Assembly: GCA_949592205.1 (NCBI GenBank)
Contig: CATIUR010000004.1
Span: forward strand, 88,648,337-88,712,336
DNA length: 64,000 bases
Direction: 5' to 3'
DNA from: Helichrysum umbraculigerum
Taxonomy: Eukaryota; Streptophyta; Magnoliopsida; Asterales; Asteraceae
This document shows, piece after piece, positions 35,677 to 49,201 of this stretch. A model generated the notes under the pieces. The model ran no database searches, was not told the origin of the DNA, and saw only the letters and a program-made list of their open reading frames with translations. The number at the start of each line of letters is the position of its first letter. Positions within the stretch are counted from its first letter, which is position 1. The position numbers and the translations under genes are program-made.

Positions 35677-38204
35677 TGAAACGCCCTGAAATCTGAATTT
35701 TTTTTTTTTTTTTAAACTAAAACATATCATAACATATCTTGGTCCCATTATCTGTATTAACGCATCTTCTATGCTATACAAATTATCTACTGAATCTTTT
35801 AAAACTTAAAATGAATTTTGCTGGAACCAACATATACCCGCCGGGTATCTTGTTTACCCGCCGGGCATCCATGACAGCCGCCGGGTACCTGTGCCCAGCC
35901 ACCGGGTGAATTAGATTTTGGCTAAACAGAAGCAAGACTTGTTTTAAAGATTCTATAAGCCGCCGGGCAGGCTTGGATAGCCGCCGGCCTGGAAGACTTA
36001 CCCGCCGGGTATCCTGGTTACCCGCCGGGTACTCTGGCGAGTACAGTTCCTGCAGCTCAGACTTCTATATTACCATTTTACGAACTTTGATCGCGCATAT
36101 CTTTCAAACGACAAGGAATTTAAACATGAAATTTTACATGCACTTCTACTATGTCAAAATGAAACTTTCTATTTTTACACTTTTCCAAAATAAGCTTTAA
36201 TTCAAAATCTGAGCTATAATCCAATTTCGGACCATTTTGAACGTTTTCTATTGACATGTCAAAACACAAACCATATGGTTTCTGACTTTCATACTTTACC
36301 CACACTTTCTACTATACATTTGACACTTAAATCAAAAGCAACAAGTGTCATATCTATACTATGGCTTGTTTTGACTCTTTGACCCAAAATGTGTCCATTT
36401 GGACACTTTTGACCCGTTTCTTCTTTCAAAGCTATTTTAACTCTTTCACTTATATCTTTCACTCACATTTGACCATTGAAACATAGTTGACTATAGGTCA
36501 ACATTATAATCAATCCAAATACATTTTCAATGCTTTACATTATTCTAATCCTTTACAATCTATAACACATATATGGTTACTAATCATTTCTTTCAACTTT
36601 GACTTTGCTAAGACAAAGACTTACATAATAAGTGTCATAAAACTCTTTTTGGGCGATTTACACAATGGCTAATCAAAACGATTATTTAAAAGAATGAGAA
36701 GCTTAGCTAACCATAAAGCAAACTCATTATCCAATCTATCTTCTTGCACGCAACATCTATAACTTCTATCCATTGTGTGTAACCAAATCGAGCACCTACA
36801 ACATAAACACTAATCGGGTTAAGCATAAAGCTTAGTGAGCATATGATTATATAATCATTTTAACTACTAATCAAAACATTGCATTAATATAATAATAACT
36901 ATATATATTATAAGCAAAATATGGAGGTTCTTCCCTTTCTTGTATTCACTTTCACTTCCATTGAGCTTTCACTTTCACTTGAATCTACACTTTCACTTTC
37001 ATATGTGCACACATCTTTTGATTATACTAGCTAATATCTAACTAGCTAGTTTAATCACATTCTAGCTAATATCTAATTAGCTAGACTAATCACATTTTTG
37101 CTAACATAAGTTAGCTACTAATCAAAACATGGTTAATCTTGATCAACCATTCTAATCATCACATGGCTAACATAAGTTAACCAGTCTAATCACATAAATC
37201 TTTATCATAATCTTTTCATATTAATTAAAACTAATCAATTTACCTTTTTACACAATTAAGTGAATCTCTTGCCTAAAAGCAATCCAATTCACTTAATGAG
37301 TATCTAATCACTTTCATATAACTCACCTTGATGAATTAAACAACTTGTGGCTAATTGATCACTTGAAGATGGCACATCTTTAGCACCTAACATATGAACA
37401 TACAACACAATTAATAACAACTAATCACACTTTCACTAATACTAACATGAGATCTCTTTCTTACTTAATCAACTTTCTTTTACTTTAATTAAACTAGCTA
37501 ATTACACTATCATAATTCTTATCATACTAAACAATTATTTCATCTACTAATCATTGGAGTTATCATTAACTCATGAATTCATAGTTAGGGCTTTCCATGA
37601 AAAATTCACTAACTTTCTCATTAAATCATCATCTAATAGCATCTCTAATAACACTTTAAACTAATACACCTAATTCCCATTAGAATTTAACATAGTTCAT
37701 GAAACCCTTATAAACCCTAATCAAAATCTTTCACTCCTAAGATGAAATTGAGCTTCAATTCATCATTCATAAACTAAACTAACATAAGTTAATCAATTAC
37801 AAGCCCTAATTCGGATTAATTTATAACAATTAGCTAAAACCCATAAAAACCCAATTTCTAGGGTTCTTGAAGAAAGAAAACCACTTACAAAGATTAGAGA
37901 GTGATAGAAGGTAATGATTCTGATGATTTAGAGCTTGAATTGAAGATTAACTAGGAATTCTTGACTTGATTATGATCTCTGCGATTTTTGTTCTTCAAAA
38001 TAAAGGTTCTGGAGTTTATTTTTGAAGTTACTGGAATAAGGCACGTAGCAGTGTCTTTTGTATTTTAATTTGCTATACTACCCAGTCTGGAACTGAACAA
38101 CTAATTACGTTTTCTATTATATCTTACTATTAAAAGATCTATAATTAAAAAGATGTATATATTATTGTACACTAAAATAATACCTTAAAAACTGGGGTGT
38201 TACA
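35677..38204 (-). mobile_element. LARD 3' LTR (minus orientation)
   Basis: It aligns end to end with 41214-43739. It contains the palindrome array at 35835-36031. A homopolymer near 35698 is T-rich here but A-rich in the other LTR. No genes. Confidence 0.9.
35835..36031 (+). repeat. LARD LTR palindrome array: ACCCGCCGGGT on a 20-21 bp lattice
   Basis: Eight odd palindromes (TACCCGCCGGGTA and variants) have centres at 35841, 35861, 35881, 35902, 35963, 35984, 36005 and 36025. Steps are 20, 20, 21, 61, 21, 21 and 20, so even the gap is about three lattice steps. The central base is C on the plus strand throughout. The array is duplicated in the other LTR at about 41372-41568. Confidence 0.95.
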
Positions 38205-41200
38205 ACTCTCCCCCACTTATCTTATTCGTGTCCTCACGAATGTCAATCTTATCTAGTTAATTTTATCACTTTCTCTACTTGTGCTGAAACACTTGCTCTA
38301 ATATACTTCTTTGCTTCGTAGTTCCAGACATAACCATATACTATTCAAGCTTCACTTTTTATCTTTATCTCAACTATTCACATATATCTGTTAAATCTCA
38401 TAACTTTCAGCTATACATATAATGTAGCTAACATTATTACATAAACAACTAATCAACTTTATCACTTAACCATCAAATCAACCATTATATATATCTATAC
38501 TCATACTACTGAAACGATTTATGCACCAATGTGCATATTGCTTTATCAACTTACTTACACTTAGTATGCATTCAACTTACTCAATTCATTATAGCTACTA
38601 ATTACTATTCACTATTTACTGCTAACTATTCACTATTCACTGACACACTGTGCAACATCAAGCATAAAGTGTAATACTAACTACTGTCAATTTCTACTGA
38701 ATCAATCTTTCAATTTAACAACTGAGTCATTTAACATTCATTATACTACTCGGACAACTGATGTATATAAATATATACTTTCAATTCTTTCCACATGCAC
38801 ACTTAAAGATGTGCATTCATCTATCTTTACCTATGCATATATATACTCTACCTAAATTCGATTCTTTTGAATCAGATGAATTCTTACCTGAGCCATTTAA
38901 CTAATCACTTTAAACAATCTTTGCACTATAACAAATGCTTTCACACTTTCATAACTAGGAGATGTAATCCGAAATCACATAATCCTTACTTATCTGATCA
39001 TTAATATAGCTAATGTAATTTAGCAAATCTAATCACATTCTCAGCCAATATAAATTAGCTATCTAATCATGAATATAGCTATTCTTAATTATCCATACTA
39101 ATCACTTTCACAACTAACTTAAGTTAGCCATTCTAATCAATTAAACTTCTTTCATGATTCTTTCATATCTTTCACTACTAATCACTATTATCATAACTAA
39201 TCAAATAAGCTAAATTGTCAATAATTTACATGATTAATTGACTAATTCACAAATTAATCAACATATAGCAAATATCAGTAATTATATATTTGCATAAATA
39301 ACTGACTACTGAGAAATTATGGAACTAAATCTTTCACTAATCTAATCTGCTTTCATCTTTCTACTAAACAACTGTACTGCAATCTCTGATCATCTAATTA
39401 TCATTGTAACTAAATTGAATTAGCTATTCTAATTACACTTGCTAACATAAGTCAACTAATCTAATCACAATAGCTAATATAAGTTAGCTAATCTAATCAC
39501 GTAGCTAACAAAAGTTAACTAGTCTAATCACATAGCTAACCTTGGTTAGCTATTCTAATCACTACAACATCTAACATAAGCTAGCAAATCTAATCATCGG
39601 TTATCACTAAACAACTACTTTCAACTTCTTTAACAACTACTAATCATCAAAATCAACTAATCAATTCAGTAACTTATTTAGGTTAATTAAACTAAACTTT
39701 CAATTAACTAATCATTCTTCCATCACTACTATCATTCTTTCCATATACATTATTTTGTACATCTTAAAATTTTCTCCCCCACTTAGGAGTTTAACACTTT
39801 ATGTAATCATAATTACATCACTACTAAATCGGTATTGATTAAACTGCTCACAAGGTATAGAGACCACATATTTAACAACTATGGAGTCAAAGAACAATGG
39901 CAGGTATAAAAGTTATCATATGGTACCTGACTTCATGCCTCATGACTCCCTTTTCTAGTTTCACTTTCTAATCTTTCTTTCAAACTAAAATTCTATTCAT
40001 TATTGAAGGTTAACACTTTGTCAATATTTCTACTTTCATTTGACTACAATAGTAATCCCATATAAACTGAGACTAATCTAATCATTCTAATTCATACTGA
40101 CTTTCATTAAACTATTCACTTACTACTCCACTTCTGCTTCCATCAAAGCTAACCATCACTAATCCCACTCCATATTTAACAGGTATGAATCACCCATGTG
40201 TCTTAATATAATAAAACCACGTTGGCCAGACGTTGTTCCATTATATCAGTCTCACACTTCTATTCATTACTATCAAATATATACTGGTTTGAGTGTGGCT
40301 AAACTTTGATATCACATAATCTGAATACTCATAAAACACTTTAGTCTGCGAAAATAAGAAATCATGAAGATTTCAACTGAACACATAAAACTACAGCTAA
40401 CACATACTTTCATGCATATATTCACATAAATTCTTAATACAATAACTGACATAAGTCAGTACTTCTGATTACCTGAAACTCTGAACACAAAATAAATCTA
40501 CTATCACATTTCAAATTTTTGAACTCATAAATCTATTGCCAATGAAACTTGGCAATTATCTGAACATCTGAACATACAGCTAACATAAATTAGCTTATCT
40601 AGTAATCTAAACTTCTAATCATAACTGAACTCTTTCACATAACTGAACATCTGAATATAACTAAACATCTAATCAGACTAAATCTTTGCACATTTCTAAA
40701 CAATTAAACACATATCTATACAGCTATTCACACATTTATCTGAACAATTATCTGATCACATAATAAACATACTATTACATTTCTAATCATTTGAGCATCT
40801 AAACATATAATTAGCATCAATTTTCTTATCTAAACTTCTGAACTTTCTGCTAACATAATCTAGTTTATCTGAACATCTGATCATAGCTAAATCTCTATAC
40901 ATATAACTGAACACTTACTCATATACTTTACACATATCTGTACGGCTATCTGTACCTTTATCTATTTTCAAGTCCATAACTAATCATTTTAAACTCAAAC
41001 AAAACTATTCGGGATGCTAGCATCGCATCTACTAATTCCATCTACTAATAAACTAATTACAACTGATAACAAGGTAACATATCAATCTAATCAAATATAC
41101 TTTACTACTATGCATACTAATCATTGAAAACTAAACATTTCATAGTGGTTTAAGTTTAGGCAATCCTATTGTGGATTACATAAATCTCTTAAACCATCGC

Positions 41201-41213
41201 TCTGATACCAACT
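38205..41213 (-). other. LARD internal region, non-coding
   Basis: It is AT-rich with no credible ORF on either strand. Loosely repeated phrases such as TAACATAAGTTAGCTA and CTAATCAC recur, notably at 38990-39600. The polypurine tract (AAGTGGGGGAGAGT, reverse complement of 38205-38218) and the primer site (reverse complement of 41199-41211) mark its ends. Confidence 0.85.
41199..41211 (-). other. LARD primer binding site (initiator tRNA-Met)
   Basis: The reverse complement reads TTGGTATCAGAGC, two bases inside the 5' LTR. Confidence 0.9.
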
Positions 41214-43739
41214 TGAAACGCCCTGAAATCTGAAAAAAAAAAAAAATTTAAACTAAAACATATCATAACATATCTTGGTCCCATTATCTGTATTAACACA
41301 TCTTCTATGCTATACGAATTATCTACTGAATCTTTTAAAACTTAAAATGAATTTTGCTGGAACCAACATATACCCGCCGGGTATCTTGTTTACCCGCCGG
41401 GCATCCATGACAGCCGCCGGGTACCTGTGCCCAGCCACCGGGTGAATTAGATTTTGGCTAAACAGAAGCAAGACTTGTTTTAAAGATTCTATAAGCCGCC
41501 GGGCAGGCTTGGATAGCCACCGGCCTGGAAGACTTACCCGCCGGGTATCCTGGTTACCCGCCGGGTACTCTGGCGAGTACAGTACCTGCAGCTCAGACTT
41601 CTATATTACCATTTTACGAACTTTGATCGCGCATATCTTTCAAACGACAAGGAATTTAAACATGAAATTTTACAGGCACTTCTACTATGTCAAAATGAAA
41701 TTTCTATTTTAACACTTTTTCAAAATAAGCTTTAATTCAAAATCTGAGCTATAATCCAATTTCGGACCATTTTGAACGTTTTCTATTGACATGTCAAAAC
41801 ACAAACCATATGGTTTCTGACTTTCATACTTTACCCACACTTTCTACTATACATTTGACACTTAAATCAAAAGCAACAAGTGTCATATCTATACTATGGC
41901 TTGTTTTGACTCTTTGACCCAAAATGTGTCCATTTGGACACTTTTGACCCGTTTCTTCTTTCAAAGCTATTTTAACTCTTTCACTTATATCTTTCACTCA
42001 CATTTGACCATTGAAACATAGTTGACTATAGGTCAACATTATAATCAATCCAAATACATTTTCAATGCATTACATTGTTCTAATCCTTTACAATCTATAA
42101 CACATATATGGTTACTAATCATTTCTTTCAACTTTGACTTTGCTAAGACAAAGACTTACATAATAAGTGTCATAAAACTCTTTTTGGGCGATTTACACAA
42201 TGGCTAATCAAAACGATTATTTAAAAGAATGAGAAGCTTAGCTAACCATAAAGCAAACTCATTATCCAATCTATCTTCTTGCACGCAACATCTATAACTT
42301 CTATCCATTGTGTGTAACCAAATCGAGCACCTACAACATAAACACTAATCGGGTTAAGCATAAAGCTTAGTGAGCATATGATTATATAATCATTTTAACT
42401 ACTAATCAAAACATTGCATTAATATAATAATAACTATATATATTATAAGCAAAATATGGAGGTTCTTCCCTTTCTTGTATTCACTTTCACTTCCATTGAG
42501 CTTTCACTTTCACTTGAATCTACACTTTCACTTTCATATGTGCACACATCTTTTGATTATACTAGCTAATATCTAACTAGCTAGTTTAATCACATTCTAG
42601 CTAATATCTAATTAGCTAGACTAATCACATTTTTGCTAACATAAGTTAGCTACTAATCAAAACATGGTTAATCTTGATCAACCATTCTAATCATCACATG
42701 GCTAACATAAGTTAACCATTCTAATCACATAAATCTTTATCATAATCTTTTCATATTAATTAAAACTAATCAATTTACCTTTTTACACAATTAAGTGAAT
42801 CTCTTGCCTAAAAGCAATCCAATTCACTTAATGAGTATCTAATCACTTTCATATAACTCACCTTGATGAATTAAACAAATTGTGGCTAATTGATCACTTG
42901 AAGATGGCACATCTTTAGCACCTAACATATGAACATACAACACAATTAATAACAACTAATCACACTTTCACTAATACTAACATGAGATCTCTTTCTTACT
43001 TAATCAACTTTCTTTTACTTTAATTAAACTAGCTAATTACACTATCATAATTCTTATCATACTAAACAATTATTTCATCTACTAATCATTGGAGTTATCA
43101 TTAACTCATGAATTCATAGTTAGGGCTTTCCATGAACAATTCACTAAATTTCTCATTAAATCATCATCTAATAGCATCTCTAATAACACTTTAAACTAAT
43201 ACACCTAATTCCCATTAGAATTTAACATAGTTCATGAAACCCTTATAAACCCTAATCAAAATCTTTCACTCCTAAGATGAAATTGAGCTTCAATTCATCA
43301 TTCATAAACTAAACTAACATAAGTTAATCAATTACAAGCCCTAATTCGGATTAATTTATAACAATTAGCTAAAACCCATAAAAACCCAATTTCTAGGGTT
43401 CTTGAAGAAAGAAAACCACTTACAAAGACTAGAGAGTGATAGAAGGTAATGATTCTGATGATTTAGAGCTTGAATTGAAGATTAACTAGGAATTCTTGAC
43501 TTGATTATGATCTCTGCGATTTTTGTTCTTCAAAATAAAGGTTCTGGAGTTTATTTTTGAAGTTACTGGAATAAGGCACGTAGCAGTGTCTTTTGTATTT
43601 TAATTTGCTATACTACCCAGTCTGGAACTGAACAACTAATTACGTTTTCTATTATATCTTACTATTAAAAGATCTATAATTAAAAAGATGTATATATTAT
43701 TGTACACTAAAATAATACCTTAAAAACTGGGGTGTTACA
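41214..43739 (-). mobile_element. LARD 5' LTR (minus orientation)
   Basis: Partner of 35677-38204 with the same ends and the same palindrome array, in which one word is mutated (CCACCGG at about 41517). Confidence 0.9.
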
Positions 43740-43807
43740 GTCATACTGCGGGCAATCAGTCCCGCGATCTCAGCTTCACTAAGGGTGATTTGTCGGCGAG
43801 GAGGCAT
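43740..43807 (-). pseudogene. gag: Tekay-C gag start
   Basis: The minus-strand ATG at 43805-43807 opens MPPRRQITLSEAEIAGLIAR, like the MPPKTRPYTDAQITSLITQ start of Tekay-D gag. The LARD cuts it after 22 codons. Confidence 0.75.
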
Positions 43808-44386
43808 GATGCTGAGTAAGAAAGAACAAGAAAAGGAAGTAAGATATTAGTCCGAAATTCATGATGGTGTAGCCTAGCGGCTAAGACAGGTGGTGTATAG
43901 TGAGTGGGGTATGGGCTAGCTCGAGGCAACCCAGTGTTTCTCCTAGCTACTCTTGGATTTAGCGAGCCATGCGGGTGAGAGCGAGATGAACTAGGTGGTG
44001 TGTTTGCCATTCCAAGACAAAGCGTTAGAAAGAATGAGGCCTATATTCATATAATATAATATAGCCTAAGATTGTAAGTGAGGTTTATTTATGTATATAT
44101 ATGTATATCACATAATAACCTATTTAGTGTCTAGCACAGATATGTTTTGAGTCCCGGTTCACTCGAGGTCAGAGTCAACTAGTGTATCCTGTTCAGCCAT
44201 AACTTCCATCAGATCTTACATCATCTTCATTTAATTGTACATAGTTGATCAAGCTATGTTAAATTAAATTCGTATGCTGTAATCTCTGAACTAGTTATAC
44301 CTAATAGGGAATACTGCCTAACGGTCATAGTCTAGGCTCACTAGATGCAACCTAGTTCACTATAACCTTAGGCTCTGATACCAATC
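43808..44386 (-). other. Tekay-C leader and primer binding site
   Basis: The reverse complement of 44371-44384 gives TTGGTATCAGAGCC next to the LTR end. The following 290 bp match the Tekay-D leader (49187-49450). An 84-codon minus-strand frame (43756-44010) overlaps the gag start; I cannot say that it is a gene. Confidence 0.75.
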
Positions 44387-45613
44387 TGTGACACCCCCTA
44401 AATTTAATGATTTGCGGAAGCTCGATTTGGGTGTCACTAATATATATATAAAGCACATAAGGTATAATGAACGACCACTAAATGCGTCGTTTTAAAACTT
44501 GCATTAATAAAGTAAACGTTTACATCAAAATGTTGTTACATTAGCTCGGTTCCTGAAATTGAGAGATTACATAGCATAATTACTTTTACAAAATATAATA
44601 ATGCAATCAAATCTCTAGTTGTATGTATGCTGAATCGAGCTAATAGTCCCTGCCTGTGCAGCCAACCTACTGCGGGGTACCTGTGATACATGCTAAAATG
44701 GGTCAGCGAAAACGCTGGTGAGCTCACAGGTTTGTATGTCAATGTATAGTTGTAAGAACCGCAAGATTTATATTGAATTTAAAATGCAATTAAGCAAAAT
44801 AAAAGTTATACAATCCATGAGCACATAGTCTGAGCTTAACTCGAGCGCTAGGTCCAATAAAGGAAACCTAACTGATTTGCCTCCTACGAGTGTCTAATCC
44901 ACACTCGTCTTCCCAAATGCTAATACATCCGTTTGACCGGCTAGTGCGTGCTAACCCGGATGAGGATTGTCAATCCCATATGATATCATATACTAACATT
45001 CACGCTAAAATATTAGAGACTATGCTATAGAGGACTTTAAATTGATTAGCTTGAAACTCATGTAGTATTTGAAGGTTGGTACTTGCGTTCTACTCGTAAA
45101 ACAAAGCAGAGCAGTAATATCACACCCCTAGTTGTAAAATAGTGAAAATGGGGCCATGAAACTCACCTGAGTCTTGAAGTGTTTAATTTAATAAACTTGA
45201 AGTAATTAGCTGTGAATTGATGTTCAAGGACTTGAAACCTGAATGTGTTCACGACACTTGATTGTTATTAATTGTACCGGTATCTTGAAAGACTACCCTT
45301 GTAGTTGTTATACAACTATATATGTCCAAATTACTACGATCTTTTTGATTGTATTGTTACAAGTTACTACGACTTGTTTGATTGAATTGATACAAGTTAC
45401 AACGACTTGTTTGATTTTGAAGTATGTTTTGAAAACGCGTACGGCCCGTTGGTGGTTTAGTTGAAATAATAATCTCGACATATCTATATTTGTTTGAAGT
45501 GTTATGCTTGAAAAACATATTTCAATGTCCCTTAGAAGTTATATTGTTTAATCGTTTGAAGTCCCGAATGTCTAACACTTAGTATGGAATTAAATGGTAA
45601 ATCTGCTGTGTTT

Positions 45614-45919
45614 TGCGACACTATATGCGACACAAGGACACGTCATGCGACACAAGGGTTGTGTCGCATAAAAGTGCGACACAATATCTATACGACACAA
45701 GGGTTGTGTCGCATAGATTCGAGATGCTGATTCAACAGCGACATAGTGCTTGTGTTGTATAGAAATACGACATAGTATGCGACATAGAGTACGACACAAT
45801 ATTGTGTCGCATGAGTTACGACACTAAAGGTTTGGTACGACTCAAAATGCGACATAACGGGTTTTATGCGACATAACAAGCAAAATACGACACTACATGC
45901 GACACAAGGCTTGTGTCGC
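45614..45919 (-). repeat. Tekay-C LTR word array: GCGACAC-N7-GTGTCGC
   Basis: Inverted pairs of 21 nt occur at 45647-45667, 45692-45712, 45738-45758 and 45899-45919, plus a 20-nt one at 45791-45810. The first three are 45 and 46 bp apart, the same lattice as Tekay-D and Tekay-E. Single copies fill the rest. Confidence 0.9.
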
Positions 45920-46794
45920 ATTGAAGAACACCAGCCCAGAAAACAGCGGCTGTCGAGATTTTTTCGGCCAAAACTCAAATCAAACTCATTTTTAGGCTAT
46001 AAAACCTTGTTATCTTCCTAGTATTGGACATATGTAAGTTGTGCAAACATCAAAACATCAAAATATTACATCAAAATGAACAAATCTAAGTTTTTAGAAA
46101 TTTCCTTACAAATGCAAATCGAAGGAGATGGAGTCCGAAAATGATGTTGATGCTTTTGTTAATCTTGTTCCCCTTGTAGTGGTGATTCCGAAAATGTGAT
46201 TTTTGTTGTCGGTTTTGCAAGATCCGAAAATTGATGATTTTTGGTTGAGAGGTTTTGGTGTATGTGTGTGTTTTGTTGAAATGGAAATGAAAGAAAGAGG
46301 GGAGAAGAGGTGGGGTGTAGGTGAAAGTCTCACCTCGCAGTCTCCGTCCCGTGCTCCGCGTGGTGTTCGTTTTCTCCGTCATTTAACGTTTTAATAAATA
46401 TTTTGCGCGTTAATTAACCATTTTAAAATACGAATTTTTGTTTAATAATCTAATCAAATTTTTTTACCAACTATCTACTAATTTAAAGATTTAAAATGTG
46501 ATTTAAATAATTTGTGTACTTCATTTTATTTGTTTGCGCGTTTGTATTTTATTTGTATGCGTGTTATTTATACAACACGAATTGACTACAAAATATTACA
46601 ATAAATAATATTTTGAATAAAATTGAGTTATTAAATAATATTTGTATTACTTAATGAAATTGATCACCAACGTCCGTATTTATTGTATCGAAATTCATTC
46701 GATTTGAAACTCGTACGATTTAAACAAATCGCATAATTGTGTAGATATATATATTCAAATATATATATAATAATTGATACATTAATTAGCCTAA

Positions 46795-49186
46795 TGTAAC
46801 ACCTGCTAAATTAGGATAATTATTTATGCCTAATTGATTGTAACTAGTTGTAATTAGTATGTAATAGGACTAATTGCAGACTCTAATTGTACATATATAA
46901 GGTGAATTATATATATATGTGTGTACTTACGCGATTTGGATTAATCGTACGAATTAACCGGACGGAGTCCGACACAGTTACTTGGACGTTGGTGACAGAA
47001 ACTTACCTAAATAATGAGAACGTATTTTATTATATAAAATACACAGCGAACAAACATTATTTATAATACCACGACGACAATTTAAATAATTTAACGAATA
47101 CGTATTAAACGCGAGTTAAGAATTTTAATACTTCGACAAATGTTTTTATAATTAATTAATTTCAAGGTATTTCATTAAAACATTCCCGTCACCTTTTAAA
47201 AATATAACTGCTTGATATAATGCCTAAATGACGGAGAAAACGAACACCGCACGGAGCGCGGGGCGTACACTGAAAACGGTGGGGACCTCCCACCTAAATC
47301 ACCACTTTCCTTCTTTCTTCCCCATTTTCATTTTCCATTCTCTCTCTCTCTTTCTTTTACTTTCAAATCACCAAACCAATTTCATCACTAAAATCGCAAA
47401 ATAACACCACGAAACCTCGCCGAATCATATCACTCTTTTGGAGAAAAGTGACCACGACAACACGATCTACATTCCTATCTTTTCGGATTTTCTATCCGAC
47501 ATTTTGTAAGTTTCCGACAAAACCCGAAACTTTCCGTTTTTGCTCATTTTTACGTTTTTATGGTTTATATATGCTTAAAATGTCCAAAAATGGGTTGGGT
47601 AAAAGATTTGGACCTAACGGAAGTTTTTCGACCGATTTTCCGGCCACCAAATTCCGATCAGACCGCTACGTCGCAGAGACGCTGGACTATCTGCGACGTA
47701 GCTCAAAACGTCGCATTATGTGGCCAACGTCGCACTTAGCGACGTCGCGGCCTACGTCGCACAAAAATCCCAACGTCGCACTAGCGACGCAGCCTATTAC
47801 GTCGCATTAACTTGCGGACGTCGCACATAGCGACGTAGACTTTTACGTCGCAAACCGAACCAACGTCGCATTAGCGACGTCGCCCCCTACGTCGCATTGA
47901 TTTGCGAAGGTCGCATCATGCGACGTACCACCCTACGTCGCATGCTACGTCGCATGCTACGTCGCACAAACCAGAACCTTGAAAAGTCAGATTTTACTAA
48001 GTGTCGAACTTACACAACTTCAAATACTTATGTCATACGACTTAACAAACGTCATAGAACATACTTTCTATTACAATTACACTAAATTGCGTTATAAATG
48101 ATAACGCTTTGAATCATTATTACAAACCGTCACCAACGGGCCATATTTGTTTTCAAACTACAAACGGATTACTAAACAAACACTTGGACATAATGAGTTG
48201 TGTAAACAACTAGCCTAGATGGTCTTGCGAGACATCTACTTACTTAACTTTATATGTTTAGGCATTTGAAGGTTACGGGTTCGGAGAACCTACGGTTGAT
48301 ATTATTTACTCGTTTATTGATATAAACGTACTTGCAAGGACTCAGGTGAGTCTTACGGCCCCACTTTTACTGTTTTATCTTATTGGGGGAGATACATGCT
48401 ACTGATTTTTCCTGAACACAAGTACTAAACTGATTTCTATACCAAACGGAATTGCATGAGTTAATTACTATTTACAGAAGTCTCTCCATCATATATCGTT
48501 AGTTATGGACTTAAGCGCGAACAGTAGTTAATGGATCCATTAGGGAAATGACCCTCCCCACCCGGGGCAGTAGCGCTGCCACGTACCGATTTACACGTAT
48601 AAACGGGTGACAACTTATTCGTTACTGATGCTTGCTCACTTACGAGCATGTCACGGGAGCAAACATATTATTTACGGGTTAAGCTTCGATTATGAGCCTC
48701 ATGGCAACGGTATAAACTTACTTATTTACGATTGCTGGATTGCAATGGCTGATTTTACGCCTACGGGCACTACTAATGAAATCTCGTGTTCAAAGCCGAT
48801 ATTATTTACAAACCTGTGAGATTCACCAACCTTTTTGGTTGATACTTTTTAGCATGTTTTCTCAGGTACCCAGATGGAGTAGGATTACTCCAAGATTTTA
48901 GCTAGAGTCGCATGATTTCAACACAACTGCATTAACGGAGATTCTTAGCATTATCTTTTGTATATTTTGATTATGTAATAGAATCTCCCGCTATACGCGT
49001 GGACTCTAGGGGAAACTACATTTTGTATACGAAAACACTAAGTTTTCAAACATTATATCTATGGAATGTAACTAATTTACAAAACGTCTCATTTAGAGGT
49101 CGTTTGCTGTATATCTTGTGCTTTGTATATTGATTAGTAACACCCAAGTATGCTTCCGCAAAACAGCGAATTTCTGGGGTGTTACA
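46795..49186 (+). mobile_element. Tekay-D 5' LTR
   Basis: It starts TGTAACACC and ends GGTGTTACA. A CT-rich stretch at 47338-47357 may mark the transcript start region, with the word array downstream. The frames at 47448-47810 and 48607-48819 lie inside the LTR and are not supported as genes. Confidence 0.95.
47668..47965 (+). repeat. Tekay-D LTR word array: GCGACGT-N8-ACGTCGC on a 45-46 bp lattice
   Basis: About twenty words occur. Six inverted 22-nt modules start at 47693, 47739, 47784, 47830, 47874 and 47920 (steps 46, 45, 46, 44, 46). A third word lies between successive modules, giving repeating centre steps of 12, 19 and 15. Spacer sequences diverge while lengths hold. Copied in the 3' LTR 8206 bp downstream. 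Confidence 0.95.
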
Positions 49187-49189
49187 GAT

Positions 49190-49201
49190 TGGTATCAGAG
49201 C
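49190..49201 (+). other. Tekay-D primer binding site (initiator tRNA-Met)
   Basis: TGGTATCAGAGC starts three bases after the 5' LTR. Confidence 0.95.

Larger units (their letters stand above)
35677..43739 (-). mobile_element. LARD-like non-coding LTR element (8.06 kb)
   Basis: Two LTRs (35677-38204 and 41214-43739; 2528 and 2526 bp) bound a 3009-bp internal region without coding capacity. On the minus strand the LTR starts TGTAACACC and ends GTTTCA. A tRNA-Met primer site and a polypurine tract are at the expected ends. The flanks GTCAC (35672-35676) and GTCAT (43740-43744) look like a target duplication with one change. Roughly 15 substitutions separate the LTRs by eye. It needs enzymes in trans. 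Confidence 0.9.

Noticed and set aside
36487..36672. 61-codon frames in the two LARD LTRs (also 42022-42207)
   Set aside because: Short, no domain, present only because the LTRs are duplicates.
38990..39600. Satellite DNA in the LARD interior
   Set aside because: Phrases like CTAATCAC and AAGTTAGCTA recur but without a fixed period or unit.
47448..48085. Frames inside the Tekay-D LTRs (also at 55654-56291)
   Set aside because: They run through the word array, lie in the LTR and change reading with the repeats; their presence in both LTRs only reflects LTR identity.
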